A DNA stretch of 50,800 nucleotides from a virus (IMGVR_UViG_3300022937_000032:1-50800), one strand, 5' to 3'; numbered from the stretch's first letter, positions 6,540-16,542 are shown. Notes: generated by a model not told the origin, from the sequence alone. Numbers and translations are program-made.

Positions 6540-7840
6540 TGGAAACTTTTAATCCTGGATATTGCACTATTGAATCTGCAATGCTAAAAGCATATGCAGG
6601 TGGCTCCGAAAGAATTGATGGAATGATCGGAAGATTTTCAATGCATCAATCTATGGGATCAGTTACTATTAGCGGTGAAATAGAAATGTTGGATGGTGTT
6701 GGTTTAATTAATAACCTGCCTATTCGTGGTGAAGAAGAATTAAGAATTAGATTAAAATGTCATGACTTACAAACTGAAGTTGACTTAGTATGTCAGGTCG
6801 TTGAAATAACAGACGTGATTCAACAACCTGGTTCTGGTGATATGTATAGTTACATACTTAAATGGATTTCAAAATCTTCTTTTGAGGCAAGTAAATATAG
6901 TATCATAACTTCCTTCAGTGATAAGAAAGCTTCTTTTGCTGTTAATAAACTTTTTAAAGATTACTTTAAACCAGGATTAGAAAGTACAAGAAAATGGCAA
7001 TTTGAAGAATCAGCTGGTAATATGAGAATTATTATTCCTGACTATACACCACATGAAGCAATGAAGTTTTTAGCTCGTAAAGCATTTTCAAATACTTCTA
7101 AATCATCGACATTTAGATTCTTTGAAACCATAAGTGGTTATTATTGGGTAACAGATGAATGGCTTTTAGCAGAAGCGCAAAAGTCAGAAATTAAACAATT
7201 AAAGTATTCTCCAATTGTTGATAGAAATCCATTAGATGGAGCCACTATTATTGAAACATTAGAATCATTTAATAATGCATCACATATAGCAACAATGAAA
7301 GATATGCATGAAGGTGCGTATAAAAATACAGTAATGGAAATTGATTTGGTAACACATAAGAAAAGAGTTTTCAATTACGACTATTTAGAAAATAAAGGTT
7401 CTTATAAAGGTATGCAAGGAAGGATTGGTGGAATTGTTGGAGGAAAACATTCTGACAAATTTATTAGTGATACATTTACTTTAGACAATGCACCTCAGTA
7501 TGTTGTCTATAGAGATTGGAGTCCTGAAGGAAAACAAGTAATAGAAGGTCAAGTTAATCGCGAAGACCAACATATGACAGAGATTATTCAAAATAGAAGC
7601 GCATATCATTATCACTTAATGAATAATATGTGTACTGCTTCTATGAGAGGAAGAATAGATTTACAACCAGGTGAAGTAGTTAATCTTTCAATATTAGAAC
7701 CTAATGCTGGATTGGAAGGCGAACAAAATAAAAGATTAAGCGGATACTATTTAATTTATGCAACGCAACATAATATCAATGGAACAAGTTTGGAAACAAA
7801 TTTACAGCTTGTGAAGTTTGATTGGGAAACTGAAATATGA
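6539..7840 (+). CDS. 27: Baseplate hub gp27-like protein
   Basis: This 433-residue protein has the length and layout of T4 gp27 (391 residues) and of the gpD/VgrG-type hub fold: an N-terminal beta domain (ISGEIEMLDGVGLINNLPI, LRIRLKCHDLQTEVDLVCQVVEI), a middle section with FRFFETISGYYWVTDEW near residue 190, and a C-terminal beta domain (RGRIDLQPGEVVNLSILEPN, LSGYYLIYATQHNINGTS). The last block is the recurring 'DLxPGxxVxLxxxE' to 'LSGxYxIxxxxH' signature of hub proteins. A trimer would form the torus under the tube and hold the spike encoded next. The ATG overlaps the previous stop, and its TGA overlaps the next ATG (ATGA). Assignment to the gp27 superfamily is strong; exact orthology is inferred. 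Confidence 0.8.
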   Translation: METFNPGYCTIESAMLKAYAGGSERIDGMIGRFSMHQSMGSVTISGEIEMLDGVGLINNLPIRGEEELRIRLKCHDLQTEVDLVCQVVEITDVIQQPGSGDMYSYILKWISKSSFEASKYSIITSFSDKKASFAVNKLFKDYFKPGLESTRKWQFEESAGNMRIIIPDYTPHEAMKFLARKAFSNTSKSSTFRFFETISGYYWVTDEWLLAEAQKSEIKQLKYSPIVDRNPLDGATIIETLESFNNASHIATMKDMHEGAYKNTVMEIDLVTHKKRVFNYDYLENKGSYKGMQGRIGGIVGGKHSDKFISDTFTLDNAPQYVVYRDWSPEGKQVIEGQVNREDQHMTEIIQNRSAYHYHLMNNMCTASMRGRIDLQPGEVVNLSILEPNAGLEGEQNKRLSGYYLIYATQHNINGTSLETNLQLVKFDWETEI

Positions 7841-9546
7841 TAAGTGGATCAGGTATTGGACAACCGCATTTCTTTATAGGAATTGTGGAAAATAATGTTG
7901 ACGAATCTCGAGAAGGAAAGGTTCAAGTTCGTGCGTTCGGTATTCACGGTACACATTCTGATATTAAAACAAAAGATTTGCCTTGGGCATTATGTGCATC
8001 AGGTAATTACGATACCAATAATCCACCACCTCCATTAAATTCTTTTGTATATGGAATGTTTCTTGATGGAAGAAGTGCACAACATCCTTTAATACTTGGT
8101 TTAATTCCTGGAACATATAATAGTGAATTAGATCCTATAACTGATGGATATGGAGTTATTGCTGCTAAAGATGGTGATCTATTAGGTGGACCTTATGCTC
8201 CTAGAAACTTTAATGCTGCAGGTGGTCCTGATAGATTAGCCACAGGTGAAAAATTATTAGAGACTTATTTGTTATCAATGGCAGCCAATCGAGTTCACGA
8301 CCAAAAGATTGCCAATGAAGACGAAACATGGGCTGAACCAAGTCCTGCATACGCAGCAAAATATCCTTACAATAAAGTAATTAAAACAGCAAGACATTCA
8401 ATTGAAATAGACGATTCTCCTGGTGCAGAAAGAATCATGATTCATCACAACAGTGGTGCATATATTCAAATAGATGCAAAAGGAACAGTTGCCGAAAAAG
8501 CAACAGCAGATCGTTATGAGATTAATATTGGAACAAAACATGAATCATCGGGTCACAGTGTCGTAACGATTAATGGTAATGCTCATGTATACGTAAAAGG
8601 AAATAAGACCGAAGAAATAGAAGGTGATTACAGAATGCTTGTTCACGGCAATGCCGAGTTTGGTGTTGGCGGACAAATGAATCTAAATGGTGGAGATCAA
8701 GTTCAAATAAGAGGCGGTGATGTTAAGTTAGAAGCCAATGCAGGTATTATGACTGTATTTGGTAAAAAAGAAATTCAGTTTGAAGCAAGAAACCAATTAA
8801 ACTTTGTTTCTAGGAATATTAAAAATACTGCATTATCTACTTACGATGTATATTGTAATAAAGCAGTTAAGTTATCATCTCCTGGTGATATCCATTTAGC
8901 TGCCTCTAATATTGTTAACCTAGCAAGTGGTCTAATTCCTCCATCACCTCTTTCAGGAGCTGTAGGGACACCTGGTTGGAGTTTAACAACACCAATAATG
9001 GCAATAACATCAGCGTTCGGAAGCTTTAGTGGTATATGGAATGCAGGAACATTAAATGGTGGAATCATTACTGGAACTGTTGGAAACTTTACTGCAGCAA
9101 ATATAACTGGATTGAACTCAACCGCTGCAGTGTTTGGAACAGCGTCGGCTGTCAATTTAAATGCTGCAGCATATGTCGGACCTGTCGGAAGTACACCTGC
9201 GGTTGTTCCTCCTCCTACTATTGCTATACCAACATTACCTGCATTAGTACCTGCTGCTGTAAGTACACCTATCGCAGCACCATTGCCTGGGTTTACTTCA
9301 GGTTGGGCTTATCCTACAGGAAACAGTCCAACATTCTTTGCCGAAGTATTATCAAATCCATTTGGTGCTCTTATTGCCGATTTCTTACCTGTAGGTTTAG
9401 GAGCTTGGGGTATGACTTTATCTAAGATGCCTGAACCACCTAGCAAGTCAACATCAATTGTTCCTAAAGGATATTTTGCGATGGGATATGCTTCAGGAGT
9501 TCTTTCACCATTAGATGATACTGCATCATCAGGAGGTATTGTATAA
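7837..9546 (+). CDS. 5: Baseplate hub spike gp5-like protein without lysozyme domain
   Basis: This 569-residue protein has an N-terminal OB-fold (FFIGIVENNVDESREGKVQV, then RAFGIHG and DLPWALC, residues 10-75), as in gp5/VgrG/gpV spikes. A linker follows, then a repetitive beta-helix at residues about 185-370 (INIGTKH, VTINGNAHVYVKGNKTEEIE, MNLNGGDQVQIRGG, EIQFEARNQLNFVSRN). The C-terminal 200 residues are Ala/Pro/Gly-rich. T4 gp5 carries a muramidase between the OB-fold and helix; no E-8-D/C-5-T lysozyme pattern is seen here, and the connecting region is too short for one. The protein would puncture the outer membrane mechanically. The next gene encodes a likely zinc peptidase that could replace the lost enzyme. 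It overlaps the hub stop (ATGA) and the next start (TAATG). Confidence 0.82.
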   Translation: MISGSGIGQPHFFIGIVENNVDESREGKVQVRAFGIHGTHSDIKTKDLPWALCASGNYDTNNPPPPLNSFVYGMFLDGRSAQHPLILGLIPGTYNSELDPITDGYGVIAAKDGDLLGGPYAPRNFNAAGGPDRLATGEKLLETYLLSMAANRVHDQKIANEDETWAEPSPAYAAKYPYNKVIKTARHSIEIDDSPGAERIMIHHNSGAYIQIDAKGTVAEKATADRYEINIGTKHESSGHSVVTINGNAHVYVKGNKTEEIEGDYRMLVHGNAEFGVGGQMNLNGGDQVQIRGGDVKLEANAGIMTVFGKKEIQFEARNQLNFVSRNIKNTALSTYDVYCNKAVKLSSPGDIHLAASNIVNLASGLIPPSPLSGAVGTPGWSLTTPIMAITSAFGSFSGIWNAGTLNGGIITGTVGNFTAANITGLNSTAAVFGTASAVNLNAAAYVGPVGSTPAVVPPPTIAIPTLPALVPAAVSTPIAAPLPGFTSGWAYPTGNSPTFFAEVLSNPFGALIADFLPVGLGAWGMTLSKMPEPPSKSTSIVPKGYFAMGYASGVLSPLDDTASSGGIV

Positions 9547-11093
9547 TGGCTGAAGCGTGTATTGATAGAAATGACCAAACGGTCCAGAATAAATTAGCTC
9601 TTAGTCCAAATCCTGTCACTGATATGCAAGGAAGATATACTCTTGCGCAAATTGACGCAGTTGTTGAAGAGATTGCTCAAAGTATTGTAAATGAAGCAGA
9701 AACTAATCCTCTTTCTATTGCGGTAAACAAATACGGAAATGTTTTATATGAAGCAACTGATTATTTAAATGGATTATTAAGACAAAGAATTGGAGATCTT
9801 GATAGTTATCCTGATTTATCAGGTAGATGGCAAAGAGGTAATATTTCTAATTTAGAACTATCAGATTTTTTACAGAATTATAATTATACTCCTTCAGGAT
9901 TCATGAATGAAAATGATGTTCCTCGACTTGCTCGTAATTTAGATTCATATTATAAAAATGATTTCAGTACAAGTATCTTAGGTGGATTCTGTGATAGGTT
10001 TGATTCTCTTTTTGCTTCAATTGATGCATTCTTTGATCTAATTGGAGAAGTTGAAGAAATCGTAACAAAGATCTTTGACTTTGTTGAAAAGGTAAGAACA
10101 TACGATGGTATACAAGATCTTACTGTTGCTGGTTTAATAGAAAAACTTATTGATGAAATAAAGGAAAAGATTGAAGAAGTTATTGATAGAATCTTTACTG
10201 AAGTACAAGATATAATAGACAACTTTGATCCTGCGGCTATTACAGAAGATTTTGAAACTTTTGTAGATAAATCGGTTGTGAAAGGTATTATGACCGCAAG
10301 AGAACAAATGTGCGCATTCTTTACCGATGAGAATAAGAAAACAGTAAAAGATAAAGTAAAAGGATTAATTGATTACGCCGTAAGTTTGTTTGAATCACCA
10401 GGTATTGAAGAAATTCAATTCCTCATTGCTCGTGTTTGTGCACTTGCTGGAAATATTGAAGCATTAATTAAAGATATCAATTCTCCTCTTGATAATTACA
10501 CATCAAGATATACTACAATTGTTAGCCGACTCAAAAGAATTTCCAGAATAAACGAATCCTCTGCTATACGAGCTGGAGCCATAAGGTATTCTCCAACAGA
10601 TCGTCAAGAGGTAATAAATAGATTAGAGGGTAGATGGACTGAGACAGGTGGAAATGTAATCACCAATACAGGAGAACCACCTCAAAATATAGCTCCAATT
10701 ACGGCTGCAGATTATAGAGATCTTCCAAGATGCGGAGCGGTATTTAGAGGTAGTGATACAAGCTTTGGAGTGGAAGGAGAATCCTTTGACGAAAAAGAAG
10801 GTGATGGAATTTATGCTTACACAAGAGTTGATCTTGATGTTAAAGTATATTTAAAAAGAGTACAACAAGAAATCGGTTCTAAACTTATTATTACAAATGG
10901 GTGGGTAAGTAAAGCCTATAACAAAAAGAAAGAATGGGCAGAAGATAATTCACACCTAAGTGGAATGGTAGTTGATATTAAAAAAGATGGATTCGATGCT
11001 GAAAGATTTATTGAATTGGCATTTGCGAACGGATTTAAATATGTTAAAGAATATGACGAATTCATTCATTTAGACTTAAGAGAAATACTATAA
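9546..11093 (+). CDS. Hub-associated protein with C-terminal M15-type zinc peptidase domain
   Basis: This is a 515-residue protein. Residues 1-310 are mostly helical, with a strongly amphipathic coiled-coil stretch at about 155-240 (IEKLIDEIKEKIEEVIDRIF). The C-terminal 100 residues resemble peptidase M15 (D-Ala-D-Ala carboxypeptidase or L-Ala-D-Glu endopeptidase): LKRVQQEIGSKLIITNGWVS, then the zinc motif SHLSGMVVD giving His470 and Asp477, then EFIHLD giving the ExxH pair Glu505 and His508. All expected ligands and the general base are present. The likely job is cutting peptidoglycan peptides during infection, replacing the muramidase missing from the gp5-like spike. It lies between the spike and gp25, coupled by TAATG at both ends. 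Activity and substrate are inferred. Confidence 0.75.
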   Translation: MAEACIDRNDQTVQNKLALSPNPVTDMQGRYTLAQIDAVVEEIAQSIVNEAETNPLSIAVNKYGNVLYEATDYLNGLLRQRIGDLDSYPDLSGRWQRGNISNLELSDFLQNYNYTPSGFMNENDVPRLARNLDSYYKNDFSTSILGGFCDRFDSLFASIDAFFDLIGEVEEIVTKIFDFVEKVRTYDGIQDLTVAGLIEKLIDEIKEKIEEVIDRIFTEVQDIIDNFDPAAITEDFETFVDKSVVKGIMTAREQMCAFFTDENKKTVKDKVKGLIDYAVSLFESPGIEEIQFLIARVCALAGNIEALIKDINSPLDNYTSRYTTIVSRLKRISRINESSAIRAGAIRYSPTDRQEVINRLEGRWTETGGNVITNTGEPPQNIAPITAADYRDLPRCGAVFRGSDTSFGVEGESFDEKEGDGIYAYTRVDLDVKVYLKRVQQEIGSKLIITNGWVSKAYNKKKEWAEDNSHLSGMVVDIKKDGFDAERFIELAFANGFKYVKEYDEFIHLDLREIL

Positions 11094-11512
11094 TGGCAAT
11101 AGCAGATTACATATCACCAAAGGCAAAGAAAGTAAATCTTTATACGGACTTTCATAAAGATCTTACTATAAGTCCAGTGTCAAAAGATATTGCTTTGCTA
11201 AAAGATGAAGATGCTGTTAAAGATTCAATTAAAAATCTTATTTTAACCGACCGCGGTGAAAGACCTATGCAACCATACTTAGGTGGAAGCATAAGAGATA
11301 TGCTTTTTGAAAATCTTACGCCAGGTACACTTAAACTTATTAAAGATAGAGTAACATCTACAATTGAAACATATGAACCAAGAGCAGAGTTATTAGATGT
11401 ATATGTTTCAGGAGATTTAGATAACGGTAATGTTGTTGTAAGAATTATGTTCTATATTAAAAACGAACAGCAACCGATTAACTTAGATGTTATATTAAAA
11501 AGGAATAGATAG
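11093..11512 (+). CDS. 25: Baseplate wedge gp25 (gpW/gp25 family)
   Basis: This 139-residue protein matches T4 gp25 (132 residues) in length and signature: LLKDEDAVKDSIKNLILTDR, then GERPMQPYLGGSIRDMLFEN and ETYEPRAELLDVYVSGD. The family also includes P2 gpW and type VI TssE. It initiates sheath attachment and forms the wedge core bundle with gp6 and gp7. It overlaps the peptidase gene stop (TAATG) and ends two bases before gp6. Confidence 0.93.
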   Translation: MAIADYISPKAKKVNLYTDFHKDLTISPVSKDIALLKDEDAVKDSIKNLILTDRGERPMQPYLGGSIRDMLFENLTPGTLKLIKDRVTSTIETYEPRAELLDVYVSGDLDNGNVVVRIMFYIKNEQQPINLDVILKRNR

Positions 11513-11514
11513 AG

Positions 11515-13365
11515 ATGGCAAATCCAAAAACACCGATTACCGAATTAGATTTCGCGGCAATTAAAGAACAGTTTAAAGTATATCTTCAAACACAAACTCA
11601 GTTTAAAGATTATAACTTTGAAGGTTCTAATATGTCAGCGTTGCTTGATGTACTTGCATTTAACAGTTATCAAAATAACTTTTATACAAACATGGCACTC
11701 AATGAAATGTTTCTTGATTCTGCCAATCTTAAAAACTCAATCGTTTCTCATGCAAAAGAATTAAACTATATTCCAAGATCACGTAAATCTGCAAAAGCAA
11801 TTTTAAATTTGAGAATCGTAGACAATACCGAAACAGCATCTACAATTACAGTTCCACAATATTTTGCTCTATCTTCAAACTATCAAGGTGAAAGTTATAA
11901 CTTCATTACCAATCAATCATACACAGCAAGAAGAACTGCTCCTGGTGTATATGAAGTACAAAATGTAGAATTCTTTGAAGGAGAAATATTATCAAGTTTC
12001 CAAAGAGAAGGATTTATTGTTGATGCCGACGGTGTATTAAGAGTATATTTAACAAACAACGAAGTAGATACCGATTCCATTGTTGTATATGTTGACGCCG
12101 AAGCAACCGATGATGCAAATGTATTCACAAGAGCAAATACTATTTTCGGTGTTAAGCCTGATGATAAAGTATTTTATTTAGAACCATATCTCGATGATCG
12201 TTATTCAATTTACTTTGGTAAGAATCAGTTCGGTTTACAACCTGAAGAATTTGAAGATGTAAGAGTAAGATATAGAATCTGTTCAGGTGCAGAACCAAAT
12301 GGAGCCGATACTTTTGGTTCAGGCACAATTGGAGATAATGCAACTGTATCAGCAACAACAGTTGTAGCAGCTGCAGGTGGTGCTGAAAGAGAATCAATGG
12401 AATCTATTCGATACTTTGCTCCTAAAGCATTACAGGTTCAAGAAAGAGCAGTCACAACAAAAGATTACGAAGTATTATTACAACAAGCATTCCCTGAAAT
12501 TTCTGCGGTCTCTGCTTACGGTGGAGAACAACTTGACCCACCTCAATTTGGAAGAGTTGCGATTTCAGTTTTCTTAAATGATAATACAGAAATCATTTCT
12601 TCAACATTATCTAATTCTTATATTGCATATTTAAAAGAAAGAGCGCCATTAGGTATCGAACCTATATTCATTGCGACCGAATACTTATATGCTGATATGG
12701 TTGTGAATGTAACTTACAGTAAAAAGAATACAGAAAAATCTGCGTCAGATTTAGAAAAAATGGTTAGGGATGCAATTACAAAATATTCCGACGAAAATCT
12801 TGAAGGATTTAATAAAACTTTACGACTATCTAAACTGTCAGGTAAAATTGATGATTTAGATGTAGGTATTGAAAGTAATGAAATTTCAGTTGCTCCAATT
12901 ATCGAGTATACTCCTCCATTAAACTTTAATACTAATCCTTCATTTAGATTTGAAACTGAACTTACGAAACCATATCCTTATAGAAGTGCAAATGGTTTCA
13001 CAGATTATAAACCTGCGATTAAATCAACTACATTTGATGTTGATGGAACTTGTGTATTTTTACAAGATGATGGTAAAGGTAATATTATGACCATCACTGA
13101 TGAGATTATTAATCCACAAATTATTAATCCAACCGCAGGAACAGTCGATTATGTTAAAGGAGAAGTTAAATTAACCAACTTTAAAGTCGAGAATTTTACT
13201 GGTTCAGCAATTAAGATTATGGCAAAAACTAAAGTTGATGATGTTAAAGCTCCACAAGGTAGAGTGTTTATTATAAGAGACGTTGATGTTAAAATTTATA
13301 TGAATTTAGACGAAGCTACTAAAACTACAACATCATCTACAGGAACAACAACAGCATCTTATTAA
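11515..13365 (+). CDS. 6: Baseplate wedge gp6
   Basis: This 616-residue protein (T4 gp6 is 660) starts with ITELDFAAIKEQFKVYLQTQ and FEGSNMSALLDVLAFNSYQN, then NMALNEMFLDSANLKNSIVS and KELNYIPRSRKSAKA, a diagnostic gp6/BaseplateJ N-terminus. The central ESIRYFAPKALQVQERAVTT and DYEVLLQQAFPEISAVSAYG are the conserved J-type core. gp6 forms the continuous ring that connects wedges. The end is Thr/Ser-rich (KTTTSSTGTTTAS). It belongs to the same operon as gp25, 12 bases before gp7. Confidence 0.93.
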   Translation: MANPKTPITELDFAAIKEQFKVYLQTQTQFKDYNFEGSNMSALLDVLAFNSYQNNFYTNMALNEMFLDSANLKNSIVSHAKELNYIPRSRKSAKAILNLRIVDNTETASTITVPQYFALSSNYQGESYNFITNQSYTARRTAPGVYEVQNVEFFEGEILSSFQREGFIVDADGVLRVYLTNNEVDTDSIVVYVDAEATDDANVFTRANTIFGVKPDDKVFYLEPYLDDRYSIYFGKNQFGLQPEEFEDVRVRYRICSGAEPNGADTFGSGTIGDNATVSATTVVAAAGGAERESMESIRYFAPKALQVQERAVTTKDYEVLLQQAFPEISAVSAYGGEQLDPPQFGRVAISVFLNDNTEIISSTLSNSYIAYLKERAPLGIEPIFIATEYLYADMVVNVTYSKKNTEKSASDLEKMVRDAITKYSDENLEGFNKTLRLSKLSGKIDDLDVGIESNEISVAPIIEYTPPLNFNTNPSFRFETELTKPYPYRSANGFTDYKPAIKSTTFDVDGTCVFLQDDGKGNIMTITDEIINPQIINPTAGTVDYVKGEVKLTNFKVENFTGSAIKIMAKTKVDDVKAPQGRVFIIRDVDVKIYMNLDEATKTTTSSTGTTTASY

Positions 13366-13377
13366 GAGAGAAGAAAC

Positions 13378-16300
13378 ATGCCTCAGGGTGAAATAGAAAA
13401 AAATATATCGCTTTTTATTGAGCGTCAATTCCCTGCGATTTATCGGGAAGATGGTCCTGAGCTTGTTCAATTAGTTAAGGATTATTATAAATGGTCTGAA
13501 ACTCAAGAAAATCAACATATCTATCAGCAAAGAAGATTTTTTGAAACTAAAGATATAGATACTACATTGGAGAGTATGATTATATTCTTCAAGAAAAAGT
13601 TTCTTGCCGATCTTCCACTTAAATCTGATATCATTAAATTCATTATTAAAAATATCCTTGACTTATATAGGTCAAAAGGTACTGCTCGTGGTATAGAATT
13701 ATTCTTTGCCATTTTCTATCAAGAACATGAAATTGAAATTGTATATCCTTCTGAAAAGATGGCAAGAGTTTCAGACTCTGAATGGAAACAAGGTGTTTAT
13801 TTACAAATGTTTCCAAACAATAATCAATTCTTTTCAAAGTCAGGAAAAGAATATTCATATTTCGATTTATTATCTCGTAACATTACAGGTGCTTTCTCCG
13901 GAGCAAAAGCATCAGTTCGTTCAGTTAACTTCTTTATCTTAAACGGTATTAAAACTGCTGTTGTATACCTTGATGGTATTAAAGGAAACTTTGAAAAGTT
14001 TGAAGATATCACAACAAAAATAAACGGTGAAGTTGTTGGCTTTGGTAAAGTAAATGGTTCATTATCTGGATTTATAGTTGACAGTGCTGCCAAAGGAATG
14101 ACAGGAAGATCTGTTGGTGAGATCCTTGATGTTAGGCAAAAAGATGGAAATTCTGGTAAAGCAATCGTTACTGCATTATCTGATGAAAGCACAGGAAGAA
14201 TTAATTATACTTTACTTGATGGCGGTTATGGTTATACTATTGACAACACAAGGTTATTGGTTTCTAATCAATCTCTTATTTTTAATAATGAAGATTTAAA
14301 TTATATCGTTGGAGAAACAGTTGAAGATCAGGCTGGTAATTCTGGTACTGTGATCGGACAAAATGAAAGTTCTGCTGGATTTAAAATGGATTCAGGAGAA
14401 GCATTTACTATTGCTAGTATAATAACAACTGTAAGACCAAATGATGCACAAGGAAATCCTGTCCCACAATTTGTAATTACTGTAAATTCACAAGGTAATC
14501 AACTTACAGTTAAAAATGAATCTTCTCCAGGTTTATTATATCCTGACACAGCATCTACAGACGATGTAATAGTTACAGGATTAACCGATACATCAATCGC
14601 AAATGTTATAACCGATGTTATAACTCCACATTTATCAACAGTTTTAAATATTGCTGATTATGAAGTTAATGCTCCGTTCTCAGGTACCGCTTCTCCAGTT
14701 AATTTAAGTACTCCATTAGATGAAGCATTTGATATTCAATCTTTAACTATTGGTAGTATTACTGGATTTTCAAATATTAACCCAGGCGGTGATTATAAGA
14801 ATGATGTATTCGCAATTGCTCAAGATTCTGTGTTTAAAAACTTTCAAAGAAAAAATCAAGTTATTCAATTTACTGATGCAGGAGACGCTGGTAGTTTTTC
14901 AATTGGAGATAGAATTCAAGGTGTAAGCACTGGCATTAAAGGTGTTGTTAAAAGTATTAATCAGGATGCAGGAAGTATTACCGTCACTCCATTTGATTAT
15001 AATGGATTTGACGGAGAAGATATAAGATTTGAAGGTTCTCCAGAACCAACACTTGAAGTTTCTGCTGTAGAGACAGATTATTTAAATTCTCCAAACATGG
15101 GAGATAATGCTGTTATTGATGCTGAGACGGAATTTGCTGTAGGAAGAGTTTCAGAAGTAGCAATATTAGCTTCAGGATTTGGATATGTTGATTATGAAAC
15201 AGACCCAGTTGACTTTGCGACAGGAAAAGGCGAATTAAGAGATGCAAATAATGATATCGTTAGTGTCGGATGGATTGAAGCAAAGAAACAAGGTGTTACA
15301 TCAGGATATTGGGCAGGAGAAAATTCTCACTTAAGTGGTTTTAGAATACAGCCAGGACAAACAGCAAACACAACATTAGAATATTATGATTCAGGTTCAA
15401 GAATTCAAGATAGTGATTTTTATCAAGAGTATTCTTATCAAATTAAATCAACATTGCCGTTAGGAGAATACGAAAAATTATTAAAAGAAAATGTTCACCT
15501 AGCAGGTACAAAACTATTTGGTGACTTTACATTTAAAGCTTATGTTGGTTCAACAATGAAACCACGATTCTTAAGAATGTTCAATGATGATGGAACAGGT
15601 TCACCATTTGACCTAGCTGACATTACAGCATTAAGAGCCTCAGTCACTAATTATACAGCAGATAGTACTTATGTATCAGCGGATCATGAACCAGGAGGTG
15701 CTGGTGGATTAACACTAAGTACAAGTTCAGTAACTGATTTAACGATTACTAGAAATTGGAGTCAAGGCTTCCACGATTATGACGTGACAATACAAATGCC
15801 TACACAAGGTTCTGCTCCTTACCCAGTTGCTATTTTATTACATGAAAACGGTGGAACTGGTGCAGGAATGGTTTCTCAATTCGCCTCTTCATTACCAGGA
15901 CATATATTAATCGGTGTTGATGGATTTACTAATTCATGGAATATTGCTAATGAAATATCAAAAGGTCCTGATATATCAGTATTAGACGAATTAATTGATA
16001 TGTTAAAAATATATAATAATGTTGATGATACCAAGATTCGTATTATTGGTGAAGGCAACGGTGGTGCACTTGCATTAAGAGCCGCAATTGAACTTGGTGA
16101 TACTTCTATTGATACAGTTATAAGTATGCTATCACAAGCCCACACAGAACAATACAGAAACAATAACTTCTATTATCCGTCTAATCATGAGCTTACAGGT
16201 GGAAGTAATACAAACTTAGGTTACGATTATATTAAATCACCAATACCTCAAAGAAAAATAGTTTGTATGAATGGTACTCAAGATTCAACAGTACCATACA

Positions 16301-16542
16301 CAGGAGGTATTGTTTCAGGTGTAACATATATTTCAGCACAAGACAGTGTATTTAGATTTGCTCAAGCTCAAGGTTATTTAGGAAATCAAATCTTAGGCGG
16401 AGCAACTTATGGAACAAATAGTTTAATTGTTGACTATAACAATGTAATATTCTTAAAGGATGCTGTTGCACATACTGTATCAGCTGATATGCTTTATTTA
16501 GTTAATAAGTACCTTGAGAACAATTACGATATAACATATTAG
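13378..16542 (+). CDS. 7: Baseplate wedge gp7-like protein with C-terminal degenerate esterase domain
   Basis: This is a 1,054-residue protein. Residues 1-180 (SLFIERQFPAIYREDGPELV, FYQEHEIEIVYPSEKMARV) match the gp7-type N-terminus, and position after gp6 fits (T4 gp7 is 1,032). The middle has repeated beta modules with GETVEDQAGNSGTVIGQ-type motifs and a YxxxKSTLP-like block near 690. From about residue 783 the sequence becomes an alpha/beta-hydrolase of the PHB-depolymerase/LpqC esterase type: VAILLHENGGTGAGM (oxyanion loop, residues about 816-830), GEGNGGALALRAA (nucleophile elbow), MNGTQDSTVPYTGG (acid Asp969) and VAHTVSADM (His1032). In the elbow the expected GxSxG serine is Gly893 (GGC; AGC would be Ser), so the domain is probably a binding module rather than an enzyme. 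gp7 is the outer wedge arm, so this domain may face outward. Identity is strong for the N-terminus, and fairly strong for the fold. Confidence 0.8.
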   Translation: MPQGEIEKNISLFIERQFPAIYREDGPELVQLVKDYYKWSETQENQHIYQQRRFFETKDIDTTLESMIIFFKKKFLADLPLKSDIIKFIIKNILDLYRSKGTARGIELFFAIFYQEHEIEIVYPSEKMARVSDSEWKQGVYLQMFPNNNQFFSKSGKEYSYFDLLSRNITGAFSGAKASVRSVNFFILNGIKTAVVYLDGIKGNFEKFEDITTKINGEVVGFGKVNGSLSGFIVDSAAKGMTGRSVGEILDVRQKDGNSGKAIVTALSDESTGRINYTLLDGGYGYTIDNTRLLVSNQSLIFNNEDLNYIVGETVEDQAGNSGTVIGQNESSAGFKMDSGEAFTIASIITTVRPNDAQGNPVPQFVITVNSQGNQLTVKNESSPGLLYPDTASTDDVIVTGLTDTSIANVITDVITPHLSTVLNIADYEVNAPFSGTASPVNLSTPLDEAFDIQSLTIGSITGFSNINPGGDYKNDVFAIAQDSVFKNFQRKNQVIQFTDAGDAGSFSIGDRIQGVSTGIKGVVKSINQDAGSITVTPFDYNGFDGEDIRFEGSPEPTLEVSAVETDYLNSPNMGDNAVIDAETEFAVGRVSEVAILASGFGYVDYETDPVDFATGKGELRDANNDIVSVGWIEAKKQGVTSGYWAGENSHLSGFRIQPGQTANTTLEYYDSGSRIQDSDFYQEYSYQIKSTLPLGEYEKLLKENVHLAGTKLFGDFTFKAYVGSTMKPRFLRMFNDDGTGSPFDLADITALRASVTNYTADSTYVSADHEPGGAGGLTLSTSSVTDLTITRNWSQGFHDYDVTIQMPTQGSAPYPVAILLHENGGTGAGMVSQFASSLPGHILIGVDGFTNSWNIANEISKGPDISVLDELIDMLKIYNNVDDTKIRIIGEGNGGALALRAAIELGDTSIDTVISMLSQAHTEQYRNNNFYYPSNHELTGGSNTNLGYDYIKSPIPQRKIVCMNGTQDSTVPYTGGIVSGVTYISAQDSVFRFAQAQGYLGNQILGGATYGTNSLIVDYNNVIFLKDAVAHTVSADMLYLVNKYLENNYDITY

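Noticed and set aside
7837-9546. Lysozyme domain within the gp5-like spike
   Set aside because: The region between the OB-fold and the beta-helix is too short and lacks a T4-lysozyme catalytic pattern.
15876-16163. Antisense 95-codon frame under the esterase-like domain
   Set aside because: It is a shadow of the gp7 fusion gene without a ribosome-binding site or recognisable protein pattern.
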